This document shows, in pieces, positions 1-12,612 of a DNA stretch of 64,000 nucleotides. Within the stretch, counting starts at the first letter, position 1; each line of letters begins with the position of its first letter. This DNA comes from Sarocladium kiliense (taxonomy: Eukaryota; Ascomycota; Sordariomycetes; Hypocreales; Sarocladiaceae). A program made the position numbers and the translations under genes. The notes under the pieces were generated by a model that was not told the DNA's origin, searched no databases, and saw only the letters and a list, made by a program, of their open reading frames with translations. The stretch is taken from positions 2,046,001 through 2,110,000 of the forward strand of contig JAUZTG010000029.1 of assembly GCA_030734395.1 (NCBI GenBank). Reading direction: 5' to 3'.

Positions 1-537
1 GGCTGCTCGTCTCAAAACCTCGGGTTCTGGTGGGCCTGAGACCTGCTCAACATCTTCGTATACATTCTCGAGCGGCTCGACGATATCGACTTGGTGGGAC
101 GTTCCCTGCAACACGATGTCAGCAACTGCGATGAGGTCTATGAGGAGTGGCATCGAGTCTGCGCACATTGGGTTGCTGAAGCAATGATTCCTTTCGTCGG
201 TGGCCACGGCCTTGGTTGCTCCCAGAGACAGGCCTCGCCTGCTGGTCAGGAACCAAGCTATACCAGCCGTCCTCGTACATATTCTCACGCGCAAGGCACA
301 GTCGTGGCTCGCGTATAGCTCGGTCAGCTAAGCTTCCAGAAAGTGAAGCTCATGAAGCAACGTGGAGGGGAGGCGTTGGCGGGGACGGAGAGTTGTGGCT
401 CCGAGTGCCGCTGTGGCCAGTGGGAAGAGTGCTGAAGCGACGTTGTCATCAGTGGACATGTGCACCAACACGGGGGCGGCATGCAGCACATGTACAGTGG
501 GGTCCATCGCTGGGATAGTGACAAGTGGGGACTTCAT
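1..537 (-). CDS. Doubtful partial protein-coding frame at left edge
   Basis: On the minus strand one frame is open from about 537 down to position 1 except for a single TAG at 328-330. The lower part (327 to 1) reads 109 codons without a stop and looks protein-like, with an acidic stretch near the edge, but I recognise no family. The TAG sits in the sequence cttag, a possible 3' splice site, so the upper and lower parts could be two exons, or the reading could be chance in GC-rich DNA, since plus-strand frames of 75-100 codons are also open here. The gene, if real, runs off the left edge. Confidence 0.25.
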
Positions 538-802
538 AGCGGGAGGAAATATGGGGCCGCCCTCGAGCTACAGCAGCTTGGAGTCGAAGCTCAAAAGGCT
601 AAGCTCATGCCTGCGAACGACGTAGCTTTTGCATTACCTCACGACATTTGGGGCCTGCTCTCAACTACATTTCATCGGCAGCACCGGCTGAAGCCAGAGA
701 AAGACAACGTATAAGGCGATTCTCACAGTCAAGGCGACGCTCAACACTTGACAAAGCACTTCTCCTCGCCTACGACGGGCACATGAGCATCCTCATCCCA
801 TC

Positions 803-2632
803 ATGAACGTCCCTCAGTCTGGACTTAGGCGGGCAACGACCCTGACCTCTTCCGTCTCTATCTCGTCTCGCGCCGCCCGGCGCCAGTGGGCTCGTAATTC
901 CAGCAATTCGGCACCTCAGCAGCCTCGCCGAGGTGGTGGTCGAACTGTTGGTCTGCTGACGGTGTTCGGTGCAGCGGCAGCCGGTGCCTACTTTTATCCT
1001 CAGATCAAGCAATGGGCTCGTGAGGATGAACGACCTGTGCAGAAAGGAAAGAAGGCAGATGAGCCAGCCAAGGCGGTTCTAGAGTTTGAGAAGCCGAGGA
1101 AGGCTCCTGTTTCAAAGGAGGACAATCGAGACCTGATCAGTTCTCAGCATCTGCAGGTCAAGAAGAGCTGGGAACACCCGGGAGTCTACGCCTGGGGGTC
1201 GAATGTCGGAAAAGTCATTGACCCCGACACCAACGACAAATATGTCAAGCAACCCAGACGCGTTCCATTCTTCGACGACCAGCTTCTCCGCGACTTGAAG
1301 CTCACAGCTGACTTCGGCGCCGCCGTGACTGAGAAGGGTGATCTGGTGCAATGGGGACTCGGCTTCTCCAAGGCAGATCCTAAACCCGTGGCCACCCTTA
1401 TCGGACGAGACATCACCAAGATTGACGTTTCAGCGGATCGCATCCTGGCTCTGACCAGAAGCGGCCAAGTTCTTTCGATCCCATCTTCACGAGACGATCA
1501 AGAAGGTGGCGTGAAGGCCGAGAACACGGGAAGCTCTTGGTCTTTATGGAGCGGCTCTGGCGGCAAGGAGAAGATCAGCTTCCGGGATTTGACACCAAAG
1601 AACCTCTCCCGGGGCGAGAAAGTGACAGATGTCAAGAGTGGTCAGGAGCATTGCCTCATGCTTACTTCTGCCGGACGTGTCTTCTCCGCCGCCTCCAGCG
1701 CAGCAGATTTTCCTTCGAAGGGACAGATGGGTATCCCAGGCTTGACATGGGCTACGAGACCTCAGGGCCCGTACGATCAAGCCCACGAGGTAGCTACCCT
1801 TCGCGGTTTCAATGCCCAACAGATTGCTGCTGGTGACCATCATTCTTTGGTCCTCGATAACACGGGCCGGGTGTTCTCATTCGGCGACAACACATTCGGA
1901 CAACTTGGCTTTGAGGCTGAGAGTGGATTCAACATCGACACGCCGACTATGGTCGCAGTCAACAAGCTTTACAATGGCACAGGCTTGGTTCCGAAAGTGA
2001 CATCCATCTCCGCCGGTGGTCAAAACACTTTCTTCACTGTGGACGCTAAGGCCCCAACTGCTCCGGACGGTAGCAAGCTGGCTCTCGCTCCTGCAAAGAG
2101 GATGCCGCAGACTGCTACAGATCTTTGGGCAGCAGGACGCGGCGTCTATGGTGCCCTAGGCACCGGCAAGTGGACGCACATCACCCCTGCGCCGGTCAAG
2201 GTCAAGGGCCTGTCATCTCTCTTTGAGTTCGACGAGAAGACCAACCAGATGCGACCCATCAAGCTCAAGGCCCTCAGCGTTGGAGGAACACATGTGTCTG
2301 CTACTATGGACAACGTGACAGAGACCTCTATCTCGAACCGCGCGACGGAGAACGAAACCAACTGGGGAGCCGATGTTGTGTTCTGGGGTGGGAATGAGAA
2401 TTACCAGCTTGGCACGGGCAAGCGCAACAATCTCAACACGCCAGCGTATATCGGTCCTTTGGACGGGGGACAGGCTGACGCGGAGGCAGGGCGTAAGGGA
2501 GAGATGCACAGGCTGTGTCTGACTCCACGGTCAACGGCAAGGATTGGAGAGGATGGCAAGGGCCGGAAGGTCTCGCTTGAGCAGAAGGTTGAGTGTGGCC
2601 GCAACGTCACTGCCGTGTACTCCTCGGTGTAA
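803..2632 (+). CDS. FMP25: Fmp25-like mitochondrial RCC1-repeat protein
   Basis: Single-exon gene for 609 residues. The first 40 residues are rich in Arg, Ser and Ala with almost no acid residues, as in a mitochondrial presequence. A hydrophobic segment at about 49-66 (VGLLTVFGAAAAGAYFYP) would anchor it in the inner membrane. After it come RCC1-type beta-propeller repeats from about residue 125 to the end, with YAWGSN, GDHHSLVLD, FSFGDNTFGQLG and VFWGGNENYQLGTG as repeat signatures. In yeast, Fmp25 is an inner-membrane protein needed for assembly of respiratory complex III, and the human relative is RCC1L; the role here is transferred by family. The start is the first ATG of the frame and gives the presequence. 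No intron is needed. The ABC transporter gene downstream is convergent, only 253 bp away. Confidence 0.85.
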   Translation: MNVPQSGLRRATTLTSSVSISSRAARRQWARNSSNSAPQQPRRGGGRTVGLLTVFGAAAAGAYFYPQIKQWAREDERPVQKGKKADEPAKAVLEFEKPRKAPVSKEDNRDLISSQHLQVKKSWEHPGVYAWGSNVGKVIDPDTNDKYVKQPRRVPFFDDQLLRDLKLTADFGAAVTEKGDLVQWGLGFSKADPKPVATLIGRDITKIDVSADRILALTRSGQVLSIPSSRDDQEGGVKAENTGSSWSLWSGSGGKEKISFRDLTPKNLSRGEKVTDVKSGQEHCLMLTSAGRVFSAASSAADFPSKGQMGIPGLTWATRPQGPYDQAHEVATLRGFNAQQIAAGDHHSLVLDNTGRVFSFGDNTFGQLGFEAESGFNIDTPTMVAVNKLYNGTGLVPKVTSISAGGQNTFFTVDAKAPTAPDGSKLALAPAKRMPQTATDLWAAGRGVYGALGTGKWTHITPAPVKVKGLSSLFEFDEKTNQMRPIKLKALSVGGTHVSATMDNVTETSISNRATENETNWGADVVFWGGNENYQLGTGKRNNLNTPAYIGPLDGGQADAEAGRKGEMHRLCLTPRSTARIGEDGKGRKVSLEQKVECGRNVTAVYSSV

Positions 2633-2885
2633 CGCCATGCGTTCATTGGCGACTTTGTGTGTATGAAATGTTTTTCCCCTCACCTGTATTATAAGATGCA
2701 GTGGATCTGCTCGTACTTTCAAGGATGTATGTTTAAGTATACAGTCATAATCTCACTCCTTTTCTTTGAGACTACTAGATGTGTGCTGTGTTGACTTTGT
2801 ACCAATGTATCATAGCCTGTCGTTCTCATGAACGCCTTGTTTCTCTTGGGTATCCCGAACTGAAAACAACAACGAGGCACACATA

Positions 2886-5800
2886 TTAGAACTGCCACCA
2901 CTTCCTCTTCTCCACGGACGTATCCTCTTCCATATCCGAATTCTTCATCACACTTAGGAATACTCTCTCCATAGTAGCCGTATTGATAGAGAAGCAGTCA
3001 AGTCCCAACGCTGCCTTGTTGCTCTCAATGGTCTCGATCATGTACTGAACGAAGTTCTGTTGTCCAGCTGGACCTGACGCTGAAGTTGGGACGGGACTGT
3101 CGATGGCTACGATGAAACGAACCTGACCACCGAGGTTCTCACCGTCCATCTGGACCTGCGAGCTGAAAGTGTCACGTACCCAGGTCGCGACGTCTTCCAT
3201 CTCACTCTTGCTGGAGGTAGGAGCGGAGTTCAGCACGAGATGAACATGATACTCGTTGCTGTACGCCTCTCGCAGCTCCCGAACTGTTCCAATAGCAAGC
3301 ATGCGCTTGGCAAGAATGGCAGCACGGGTGGACAAAGCATCGGCCTCCTCCATACTATGTGTAGTTATGAGGACGGAGCGTCCTGGAGCAACAGCCTCGA
3401 GAGTTTTCCAAAGCACACGTTTTGACGATGCATCCATGGCAGAGCTAGGCTCGTCGAGAATGAGCACCGGAGGGTTGCCTAGAAGAGCGATGGCCAGAGA
3501 CAGCTTGCGCTTATTGCCTCCAGAGAGTTTAGACGCCATCTTGCTGGCATGAGGAGTAATACCGGCAAGAGCCATCACTTGGTTGACCTGGTTATTGATG
3601 TCGTGGACATTCTTGCAGCGAGCGTAGAAGACAAGATGTTCGCGGACCGTGAGCATATCCAGTGCATCGAACTGAGGGCAGACTGATGATCAAGATTAGG
3701 GATCGTCCGAACTCAGGATGTGTGGATGGGACCTTGGGTACTTACCACCAAGATGCTGCCGAGCGAGACGTGCGTTGGCAAAGGTGTCGATGCCTTCCAG
3801 ATAGACGTGGCCGCTATCGGGTGCGAGATCTCCACGAATCATGTTGATGGTTGTTGTCTTTCCAGCTCCATTAGGACCCAAAAGGGCCATGATCTCTCCG
3901 CTCCTCAAGCCAAACGTGACATCATCGACGGCGATATTCTTTCCGAACTTCTTGGAAACGTTGAGCAAACGAAGCAGGTCAACCTCGGATGACACGACTC
4001 TCATCTTCTCGGCATCGACGTCTGATCTGCCTGTGGAGATATCTGGCTCGCCATCTTTGACTGGAGTCTTCGATCGCCGTGTGAACCAAGCGAGGCTGAT
4101 GCCTTCCATACGTACGGTAACAAAGAAGAGGACAATGAGCTGCAGAATAAGGAGGAGCAGGGGGCCGGAGTATGCGTAAATGGAGCCAGGGTTAGTGACC
4201 AGTCCTTCCGGACGACAGCGGATTGCGTTGGAGTTCAAGCTCAGTTCGAGGGCACGGAAGACATTTTGAATAGGGAAAATGACTCCGAGGCCGGAGCCAA
4301 TGCCGTCAATAGTACCCTGGTCTCTATCGGCAGTGTTGACGACCTGAGAAGTGTTAGTGTTGACAGATCAGTGATGGACTCAAGCCGAAGGACTAACAGT
4401 GACGCCAATGATGGAGATGGCGTACATGAGTCCCGAGATGAGGAATGACATGACGAAGGCGCCAGGCTGGGACCGGGCCATACGGGAAATAAGGTATACA
4501 AGCATGGTTGCAGCCAGACCATAGAATAGCAGGACAGCAAAGACGTACGAAATGTTCCAGAAAGGAGCCTGGAAGCTCATCAAGACGGTGCTGAGAACGG
4601 CAATAAGAGCTACAAATATGAAATCGAACAGCAGGTAAGCCGCCAGAAGAGGCGCAGGGCGAATACCGTTGGAGTATTGGAGGGCGCGGACCTGTGTGCG
4701 TCTCTCATAGGCCGGATAGATGGCGAAGAAGGCCGGGTAGAGACTCTGCATCAGGCAGACGATGATAATGAAGAATAGGGAGTCGTAATATTCAGTGGCC
4801 CTGTAGCTGCGCATCTCGGCAACTCCTCCGGTGATGTTGACACCGCTGCTCATCTGGTTAGCGAAGTTCAGCAGTCCCATTCCCAAGGAGGGAGGATTCC
4901 AGTCCATTGGAACTATGATGGTAGGAGCACTGTTCTTAGGTAGCCACAGACCACCGGAGTACAAGATGGTTGAGTTCTCTTTGACGGTGTCCAGCAAACT
5001 GTCCAGACTGTTGCGGACGGGAGGCATTTCCACCCATTCGTCCCAGTACCATTGATCCTTCGCGACGAAGAAATCGAAAACAGTTTTATTCGCTGACTGC
5101 GGGCCAATTGCCATTCCTCCGAGGGAAGGCCAGAGATCGAACGGGGTGACCCAGGGGTCGGAGGCGATGCGCTCGCTGCATCTTGGAGTTTCGTAGTGTT
5201 GGAGGCTGCTCCCCAAGAAGTAGGTTATGACGACTGGCAAGGCAATGGCAAAGAGGTATATCCACCACTGCGATCGCAAGATGATGAACCTTTTGATAAG
5301 AAGTGCTCGGGCTTGGATGAAGAAACTCTTGACGCGTGAGGCAGGCTGTCTGTCTGTTAGGGGCGCAGTCTCACTGCTTGAAGTAGTGAGCTGCTCGCCC
5401 AGGGCTGCACCCTCAGGAACCGGCTTCTCCGACACGCGAAGGAATACGTCCTCAATCGTTGGGCCAGTGATACAAGCCTGCGCATTGCCGAGGTTTCGGA
5501 AGCTCGAGAGAACCTTCACTGCAGCCTTTGAATCAGGGACCGTGCAAATGTACTGGTCATCCTTGGTTGTCACCGGATACTCAAGGTTTGACACGTCCAC
5601 AGTTCTTGGTAGGCTGACTTGGTAACCACCGCCGAACTCGTTCTTGAGCTGTGCCGGGGTTCCTTGACACTTGGTGTTGCCGAGAGACAGGATGACGATA
5701 TGGTCAGACAATACTTCAGCCTCATCGAGAAAGTGAGTTGTGAGGATCATGGTCCTGTGAGATCTCTCGGAGAGGATGACGTTCCAGATAGCACGACGAG

Positions 5801-7795
5801 ACAAGGGATCAAGACCAGAGGTGACCTCGTCGAGAAGGCAGATGGAACTGCCACCGATGAGCATACATGCTAGCTGCAGCTTGCGCTTCATGCCACCACT
5901 GAGGGTTTTCGCTTGATGGTTCCGTTTCAGAGCAAGATCGCACTTCTCAATCAGTCTGTCAATGCTGGATGCGTCCTCGACACCACCTTTGAGGGTGTTC
6001 CAAATGACAAGGTGCTCGTATACGGTGAGTTTGTTCCATAGGACATTCTTTTGTGGGCACACACCTAGAATCATGCATGATTAGAAACGGAACAGCACTC
6101 ATGCTTCAGACACTTGACTCACCAAGTTGGGTTGGAAGGGACTTGAGTTGGATTGTGCCAGCGGTAGGGCTTTGGGCACCAGCTAACATGTCTAACGTCG
6201 TGGTCTTTCCAGAGCCATTGGGCCCCAGGAGGCACAGAACTTGATTCTTATGGCTTACCAAGTCAAGGCCATCGACCGCTTTGACCTTCTTACCGCGCCA
6301 GCAAGAGGAGAAACTGGGCCTGTAGTGTTTGACAAGCCCGGTGGTCCTGACGGCGACATGATCGTCTCCAGACTCTCTGTCGAAGTCTCCATGTCTTGTA
6401 CGCTTGCCGTGCAAGAACGTCTCCACAACCGCAGCAAGAGCCGCAAACCCGAAGATCTGGATGACGAGGAAGGCGAATAGCACGATGGGTGGTACCTTTG
6501 TTGTCCATCTCGTAGCCGAGGCGTAGTCTCCTTCATCGGACAGGGGCGTCGTCAGGTTGACACCAAGAAGCACCCTCTGACCGCTCAGCAAGTATCCGAA
6601 CAGGAAGATCCATGTCATAGGCGGGAAAAGAACACCACAGACCATGAATTGGACAAAGCCCTTGGGGTCTACGGCGTGTTGCACTGCTCCGCCAACTGCG
6701 AGGAAGAATGAGATCAGAACCACAGCGATGGAGGCGGCCGTTGCTCTGTTGAAGAAGGCAGTCCCAAAGACGGCACCACTGATGACAGCGAACCCGCCCA
6801 AGATCTGCCAGAAGAGAACAAGAGCGAGACTGACTTCCCGTAGGAGAAGAGCCCAGTTCACTACAGGTCGGCCTTGTTAGCACATGTACGAACGATTCCG
6901 AATTGGGTCACAACTTACAGCAACCAAGGATAATCCAAAGTGGCAGATACACAATGTCAAAGCTAATGATGTAGCTGGTAACCCTTGCCCAGGCAGCACC
7001 GCCGCTCATCGAGTCGACAAGGGCAGCCATGCCAGAGTCGCGGTCCTTTGCGACCATGGACGAGACATGTTGAACCGCGAACGCCGCTGTTATGAAGAGG
7101 AAGAAGAGCATCAGGCTCTCAACGATGCCGAAGAAGCTAAGCTTTCTCTCATACTCCGCGTCTGTCTGGCTACCAATCTGGGTGTACTTGACCACACTAG
7201 GCATCTCGGTTCGGTTTGTGATCGCATTCTCGACGGCCGCTTGGAGCGGGAGGAACAGTTTATCCATGGGATCATTGTTCTTGAGACTGTTGAATCGGCC
7301 GGTGAATTGATCTGGGGCTGCGCGGATGTCGTAGTTCCACCAGTCATCACCACCAGGAGTGAGAGGGGAGTCGTGGAATATGACGGCGCCGAAGCATGGT
7401 GCAGATCCCTGGTTATTGACAGGGCATTCTTTGTCGAGCCTGTTCAGGACGTCGGACTCTTTCGTACTGTTGAAGTAAGGGATGTTGTCCTTGTTCAGGG
7501 GCTTCGTGATCGTGTTGAGGACGCGTTCAAGATCAGATGCAGGACTTCTTCCATCCGAGAAAATAACAAGTTTGTCGTCTCCTAGTGCTTCCTCCAGGCT
7601 CCGAATAGGAGCGGGATCACCCATGCCATATTGGTTGTTGTCGTGGACGAAGCTAGGGATGTGCCAGAGAACACTGATGAAGACGATCGGGATAATATAG
7701 CGAATGAGGGTTGTCAGCCAACTGCGAACGCAAATAATGATCAAGTTCTTCTTGATCAGCGCCCATGTTTGGCTTCTGAATGTCTTGACCGACAT
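2886..7795 (-). CDS. ABCA-family full-length ABC transporter
   Basis: Five exons, join(2886..3682, 3746..4343, 4398..6064, 6123..6860, 6919..7795) on the complement, giving 1558 residues; all four introns are 54-63 bp with GT-AG ends and matching phases. The order is transmembrane domain 1 with a large lumenal or external loop, nucleotide-binding domain 1 (Walker A GPNGSGKTTT, signature LSGGM, Walker B CLLDEVTSGLD), transmembrane domain 2, again with a big loop between its first two helices, and nucleotide-binding domain 2 (GPNGAGKTTT, LSGGNKRKL, LILDEPSSAMD). The large loops and LSGGNKRKL are hallmarks of the ABCA/ABC1 family, which moves lipids; the cargo cannot be read from sequence. In both Walker B motifs the catalytic Glu is kept. 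The start MSVKTFRSQ precedes the first helix directly, as in the family. Confidence 0.9.
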
Positions 7796-10200
7796 TTTGA
7801 AAGCTGTTATGAGTTGTGTGATGCTAGCTGCACAGCAATCACTTCAGGGTCCTAGGGGTGGGTTGCAAGGCTATCTTGTACTTCGGCCATCTAAGCTACA
7901 ACAACCCCAAGAAAGTCCTATTACAGACACTGCCAGGGAGACAAGACGACAGTCGAGCCTCAAGATGGGCGTGTCGATCTACTTGTAAATCACATCGCAT
8001 GGTCACGGCTACCTGCAGCAGGGGGGTGTTAATATGGACCTCCGCGTGGCTTAGCTCAGAAGGAGCTACGCCCGACGCGCCGTATCGTCGCTCTTGTCTC
8101 ACAGGGGTTTTATTGACTGAGTTGCCAAGTAGTGAACAGAGCGGCGCCCGAGCGTTCTTGGGACCTGTCGTTTCGTACGAGGACTACGGAGTTCGTCTTA
8201 ACAATGGGGCGGTCAAGAAACAGCAATGCCATCGTTATGGAGACAATGAAGTAGTTCAAGATCCTTCACATTGTGATCAGACAACACTGCCCTCCGTAGG
8301 TAAGTACTCACGCGTGTCGCAAATTTGTTCCTACGAGTGGTGTTTAAGCCGAGCGGGTTAACAGTCTGGATACAGAAGTGCCCCCAACCTGTGTCTACAA
8401 TAGAGGTAGGATGCCTGGTCGAGGACTCGGTCCATGTGTCTGCGTGAGAGACGCGGCGAGGGGAAAGACGAACGCTGACGCCCGACTGAACAGGCCTATG
8501 CCGTTTGCCGCAGTGCAGACTTGGCGGTTTTTTCCTGAGGAATATCACTGCTCAGCCAGGCAAATCTACATTACCGTACTGCCCGCGTTGAGTCCGTTTA
8601 GTAGCACGCGAGTAGTTCCAGCGTCGTGGAATTACCCAAAGAAAGGTGATGGGTCCTTCTCTTGGGTAATGGAGTAGGCCAATGGTTTGGCAAGTCATGA
8701 GTAGCCGGGCGGGTACATTGATCATGCCACAAGGCTATCATAGGGCTAGGACTAGACAAGCCTCTCCTTGGAAGCAATAGCTGTTCGGCTGAGCCAAGCT
8801 GAGAATTCGTGAGGTGGATTATTTGGCCATGCGGGTACAGCAACCGTACAATAACAACAACGCCAGCAAGCATCCATAGGCTGCAATGGTCCATTTGTGG
8901 AGGCGACAACGAGAACACTGTGTTCAGAAGCTATTATTGGTCGTTGTTCGAGAAAGATGTCGCCCCTTTTAGGCCCATGGTGATCGATGGCACTCTGCTG
9001 GTGTTAGTTACGTGCTAGTTGACTGCGCCCCGTGCAAGCGAGGAACACTGCTACGCGGCCTCAAACCAAAATGCCAGGGCCTGAGAAAACACGTGAAATA
9101 CGGACCACGAAGGGACTTCCACTTGAAGCAACTCGCGAATTTGGGTTGAACGAGGAATTTGAGATGAAAATAGCCTCAACTTCATTCAAGCTCTGACGTC
9201 AAAGGCGGCCTGACTCGAGATCTGCAATGATGGACAGGGACTGAGCTAAGGTTTGGAAGCTTGGCTGCAACGGGGCACACATGCAGGCTGCTCAAGCAAG
9301 TGCTTGTAAGTGGCAGAAGCTGATGCGAAGCCAACGTTTGGAAGCAGATTAAAAGAGATGCGATGTGCAACCTGAATTGTAGCAGTCTGAAGTGAATAAG
9401 GTGCACACGGCAGTGACTCGCCTTCTGACTTTGCCATCCTGGAGCATCCTAGACCTGGTGCCATTGGCTGGGGGCTGATCAATCAAGGGGAGGCTGCACG
9501 AGCTCTCACATCTCCAAAGAAAACTCACAAGGAGATGTCCAAATGCTTGAATTTGGCGTTTGGGATATTAACCACCAGATAAGTGAAATAGTGTGTGAGA
9601 TGGGTGAAGCAGAGTAGGAAGCGGGAGACCGCATTTTTTGACAAAGAAACTCACCGACGAATAGCAGCGAGTTTCCTCTTGAAAGGAAACTCGAGCCCAG
9701 AGTCCCGAATCTCTCCATTCACCTCAACACTCAAGTACACAATATGAAGGCATCGTCTGACCGTGACGCTTGCCCCGCCATCCGCTGTCCCGCTATGGTC
9801 CGCCGCCGCCGCTGCGGTGCCGCTACCCTCCGCCATGAGGTAGCGCGCGGAGTGTCGCAAGCCGGTCGCAGCTTCAGCTCCAACCGCCACCGCACCGGAC
9901 CGCTTGGTCGCCTCCTTCACATTAATCAGCTTCATATCCTCAACAGCCTCCTTCACCTCGTCGCACGGCTTCTTTGCGCCTGCCATATTTCGATCTTGCA
10001 CCTGCACTTGAATGAGCTTTGCCTGCTCTGTACTCCCGCACCACTGTCCCTTTCGTCCGACCGTCAGCATCCGTCACTATACCTTCCGTCTCGAATCCAC
10101 GATCGCCTCACCAGTCCCCTTATTCCGATCTTCCTACACAACCGCTGCAGCTCCCCTCGTCATCGTGTCTCTCTCCGCTGCCTCCTCGTACGTCCGCGCC
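7796..10200. other. Intergenic stretch, no supported gene
   Basis: About 2.4 kb between the divergently transcribed ABC transporter and tyrosine phosphatase genes. Short frames occur on both strands, but none has a recognisable domain. The only longer one is a 139-codon minus-strand frame at 9651-10070, discussed under findings. The last few hundred bases before the phosphatase are C-rich on the plus strand, as expected for a fungal 5' leader. Confidence 0.5.
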
Positions 10201-11795
10201 ATGGACAAGATGTCCAAATTTCGTCGGAAACAAAAGCCCAAACCCCCGACTATCGAAACCTCAGTCCCTCGAGTCTCCTCCGAAACTACCGACTCCTTCA
10301 GAAGCGAGAAGGGCACCGCGGCTGTTGCCGCTGCCGCTGCTGCTCCCGGCACTACAACCTCTTCGTCATCAACACCCTCCTCACCCACGAGCAAGTCAAA
10401 GCGGCCCGGTACAAAGTCTACGAGGAAGTCGCCGTTCCGGAGCCTGGGATTGCGGAGCTACAGGAAGCGTGCAAGGGGCAGCCCTCCTGCTGAGCTGTCC
10501 TCAAGTCCCCCAGCGCCGGCCGTCGTAGGACAAGATGGTGCTGCCTCGCTCAAGAGCCACAGGATTTCAACAGATCACGACCATGAAGCACACATGGGGG
10601 ACGCGCAGGACGCACCCAGGATACCGGGCTTCCTGTCGTTGTCGGAGCAGGGTGAGTGCAGCATAGGTTTTTCGGGTGATTTAGGCGGCTGCCTATTGGA
10701 CAGGAGACTAAACCACGGTTCGCAGAAATCGATAGCCAGTACCAGTCATTAACCTGGAACGAACGAACACGATTACTTGCAGGGGCGCGCAAGGAAGACG
10801 GTGACGAGAATCGATGGGGTCAATACAAGCAGACTGACAGGGAGAGAGGGATCATGGATCGCTACAGTAACATCAAGCCCTGGAACCACAATCGAGTTCG
10901 ACTACAAGTCCCCGACAATCAGTTTGACTACGTTAACGCTTCCGCAATCGAGCTTCCTTCGACATCCGATCCCGCACAAGAACCATTGCGGTATATCGCG
11001 ATGCAGGGACCGACAGAGCCCTCTTTTGCATACGTCTGGCGCATGATTGCGGAACAGCTTCGGAGTCCTGCTGTCATCATTCAACTGACAAGTATGGTCG
11101 AAAATGGCACTATCAAGTGTCATCAGTATTTCCCTGACGATGAAGAGGAAACCGAATGGTCATTGAATGAGGATGATCTCTGGGAAGACGGCTGGAAAGC
11201 CCGGCTTGTCTCAGAGTCTGTGGAAGAGCTGGCGAGCGGCGCGATTGAGAAGCGGAAACTCCTACTTCATGTCCAGGATGAAGAGCAACCTCGTGTCATA
11301 TGGCATTTGCTCTACCGAAAGTGGCCCGACTTTGGTCTGCCCGAGTACGAGGATCTAGAGAGCTTCTTCGAAATGATGCGCTTGTCTCGAGAGCTAAGCA
11401 CCGACCTCGCAAATCCTCGAATTATTCACTGCAGCGCTGGGGTAGGCCGGACAGGAACATTCATCAGTCTTGAGCATCTTATGCGAGAACTAGAGCATGG
11501 AGCGCTGCGTGGAAGCTCTGACGAGGTCACACAAGCAGACCTCGTCCATGATACGGTTGATTTACTCCGCCAGCAGCGGCGGGGCATGGTCCAAGGCGAG
11601 CTGCAGTATCGCTTCATATACCAAGTCATGCGTCGTTTATGGCAGGAACGTTACGGCTCAGACGAATACGACAGCGGAGCTGAGCCAGCGGCCAAGCGTC
11701 TTGAGGTCGGTTTCACTGGCACTGATCCCTTCTTTGAACAGAACAAAGGCATCGACGGCGCAAAAGATGGGGAAATGGGCAACGAGTCAGCATAG
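10201..11795 (+). CDS. Protein tyrosine phosphatase
   Basis: Two exons, join(10201..10651, 10726..11795), 506 residues. The 74-bp intron (ggtgagt to cgcag, branch gactaaac) joins phase 1 to phase 1 and restores the conserved N-terminal helix of the domain. Residues 1-150 are a basic, Ser/Pro/Ala-rich disordered region. The classical PTP domain fills the rest: an NRVRL phosphotyrosine loop at about 206, the WPDFG acid loop (Asp about 352), and the HCSAGVGRTG P-loop with catalytic Cys about 386 and Arg about 392. A Q-loop region (QYRFIYQ) follows. It should dephosphorylate phosphotyrosine proteins in signalling, as yeast Ptp1 and fission-yeast Pyp enzymes do. The frame is open further upstream, to about 10012, so a longer N-terminus is possible; I chose ATG 10201 because upstream residues look untranslated. 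Confidence 0.88.
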
Positions 11796-12612
11796 GATCA
11801 GGACTCGTTCAGGGTGCATCGGTAGATCCGCATGCCCTCTGGGCCGCCGATTCGATTGACGAAAGGCCGAATGAACAGGGTTCTCATTCCGTCTATGCCC
11901 TGAACGACCTCTCGATTTCCACCACATTTTGGTTTAATTTTTCATCACTCTCGGAATACGTTGTGGCGTAACTGGTCAATTCCATGCATTTAGGGCGGAA
12001 TGGGCGGAAAGAGTGCATATGGAGTCTAAGGGGGTGACCCGGTGGTCTGTATTTTTTGTATCATATCATGCGTCTTGAGCTTATCTGTTTACCTGATACT
12101 GGCTCACCTTTGTATGGTTATGGCATGGCGATGGTTATCGGCAAATATGGAAAAGCAGTGGCACTGGACCTGTACATTGGTAGGCGGAGGGTGCCGAATG
12201 CATCGCTCTACATTTGGTCTATCAGAGAGCGCTGCTTACGCGGGAACATGGAAGCTGGTCGTCAAAGCATTGTTATGTCTGATCCATCGGCCAAAATGTT
12301 ACTCATCACGGCCTGGCCGATGAAATCTAGACGGGAAGTCATTGCTTGGTGTTAGGGTGTCGGAACAGAGGGATGAGGTGTCACCATCAAGATATTGTAG
12401 CCAAACACAAATCAATCCCCTTAATGATTTTTGTGTCCTATTAATCGCTATTTTTAATCCCTTGGTCTTGCTCCAGTGCACCTTTCCCATCTATATTAGC
12501 ACGCAGATATGCGCTTCACTTTACGTTTCCCAAAAACAGAAAGAAGAAAAGACAAAAGGCAGAACGATACATGATTCAATTCTGAGGTTGCCAAAGCGGC
12601 GTGGCCACCGAT
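11796..12612. other. Intergenic, shared 3' flanks
   Basis: About 0.8 kb between the convergent phosphatase and secreted-protein genes. It is AT-richer than the coding flanks. Small frames at 12042-12355 show no recognisable protein features, so I see only 3' untranslated and spacer sequence. Confidence 0.5.

Noticed and set aside
2886..7795. Possibility that the ABC transporter is a pseudogene, because it appears as separate frames
   Set aside because: All breaks coincide with good GT-AG introns and phases close over 1558 codons.
8030..8370. Possible structural RNA, because of tRNA-like words such as gcttagctcagaagg
   Set aside because: No B box or cloverleaf could be assembled around it.
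9744..10493. 249-codon plus-strand frame over the phosphatase 5' end
   Set aside because: Different frame from the conserved phosphatase coding sequence, low-complexity Arg/Cys/Leu composition, no domain.
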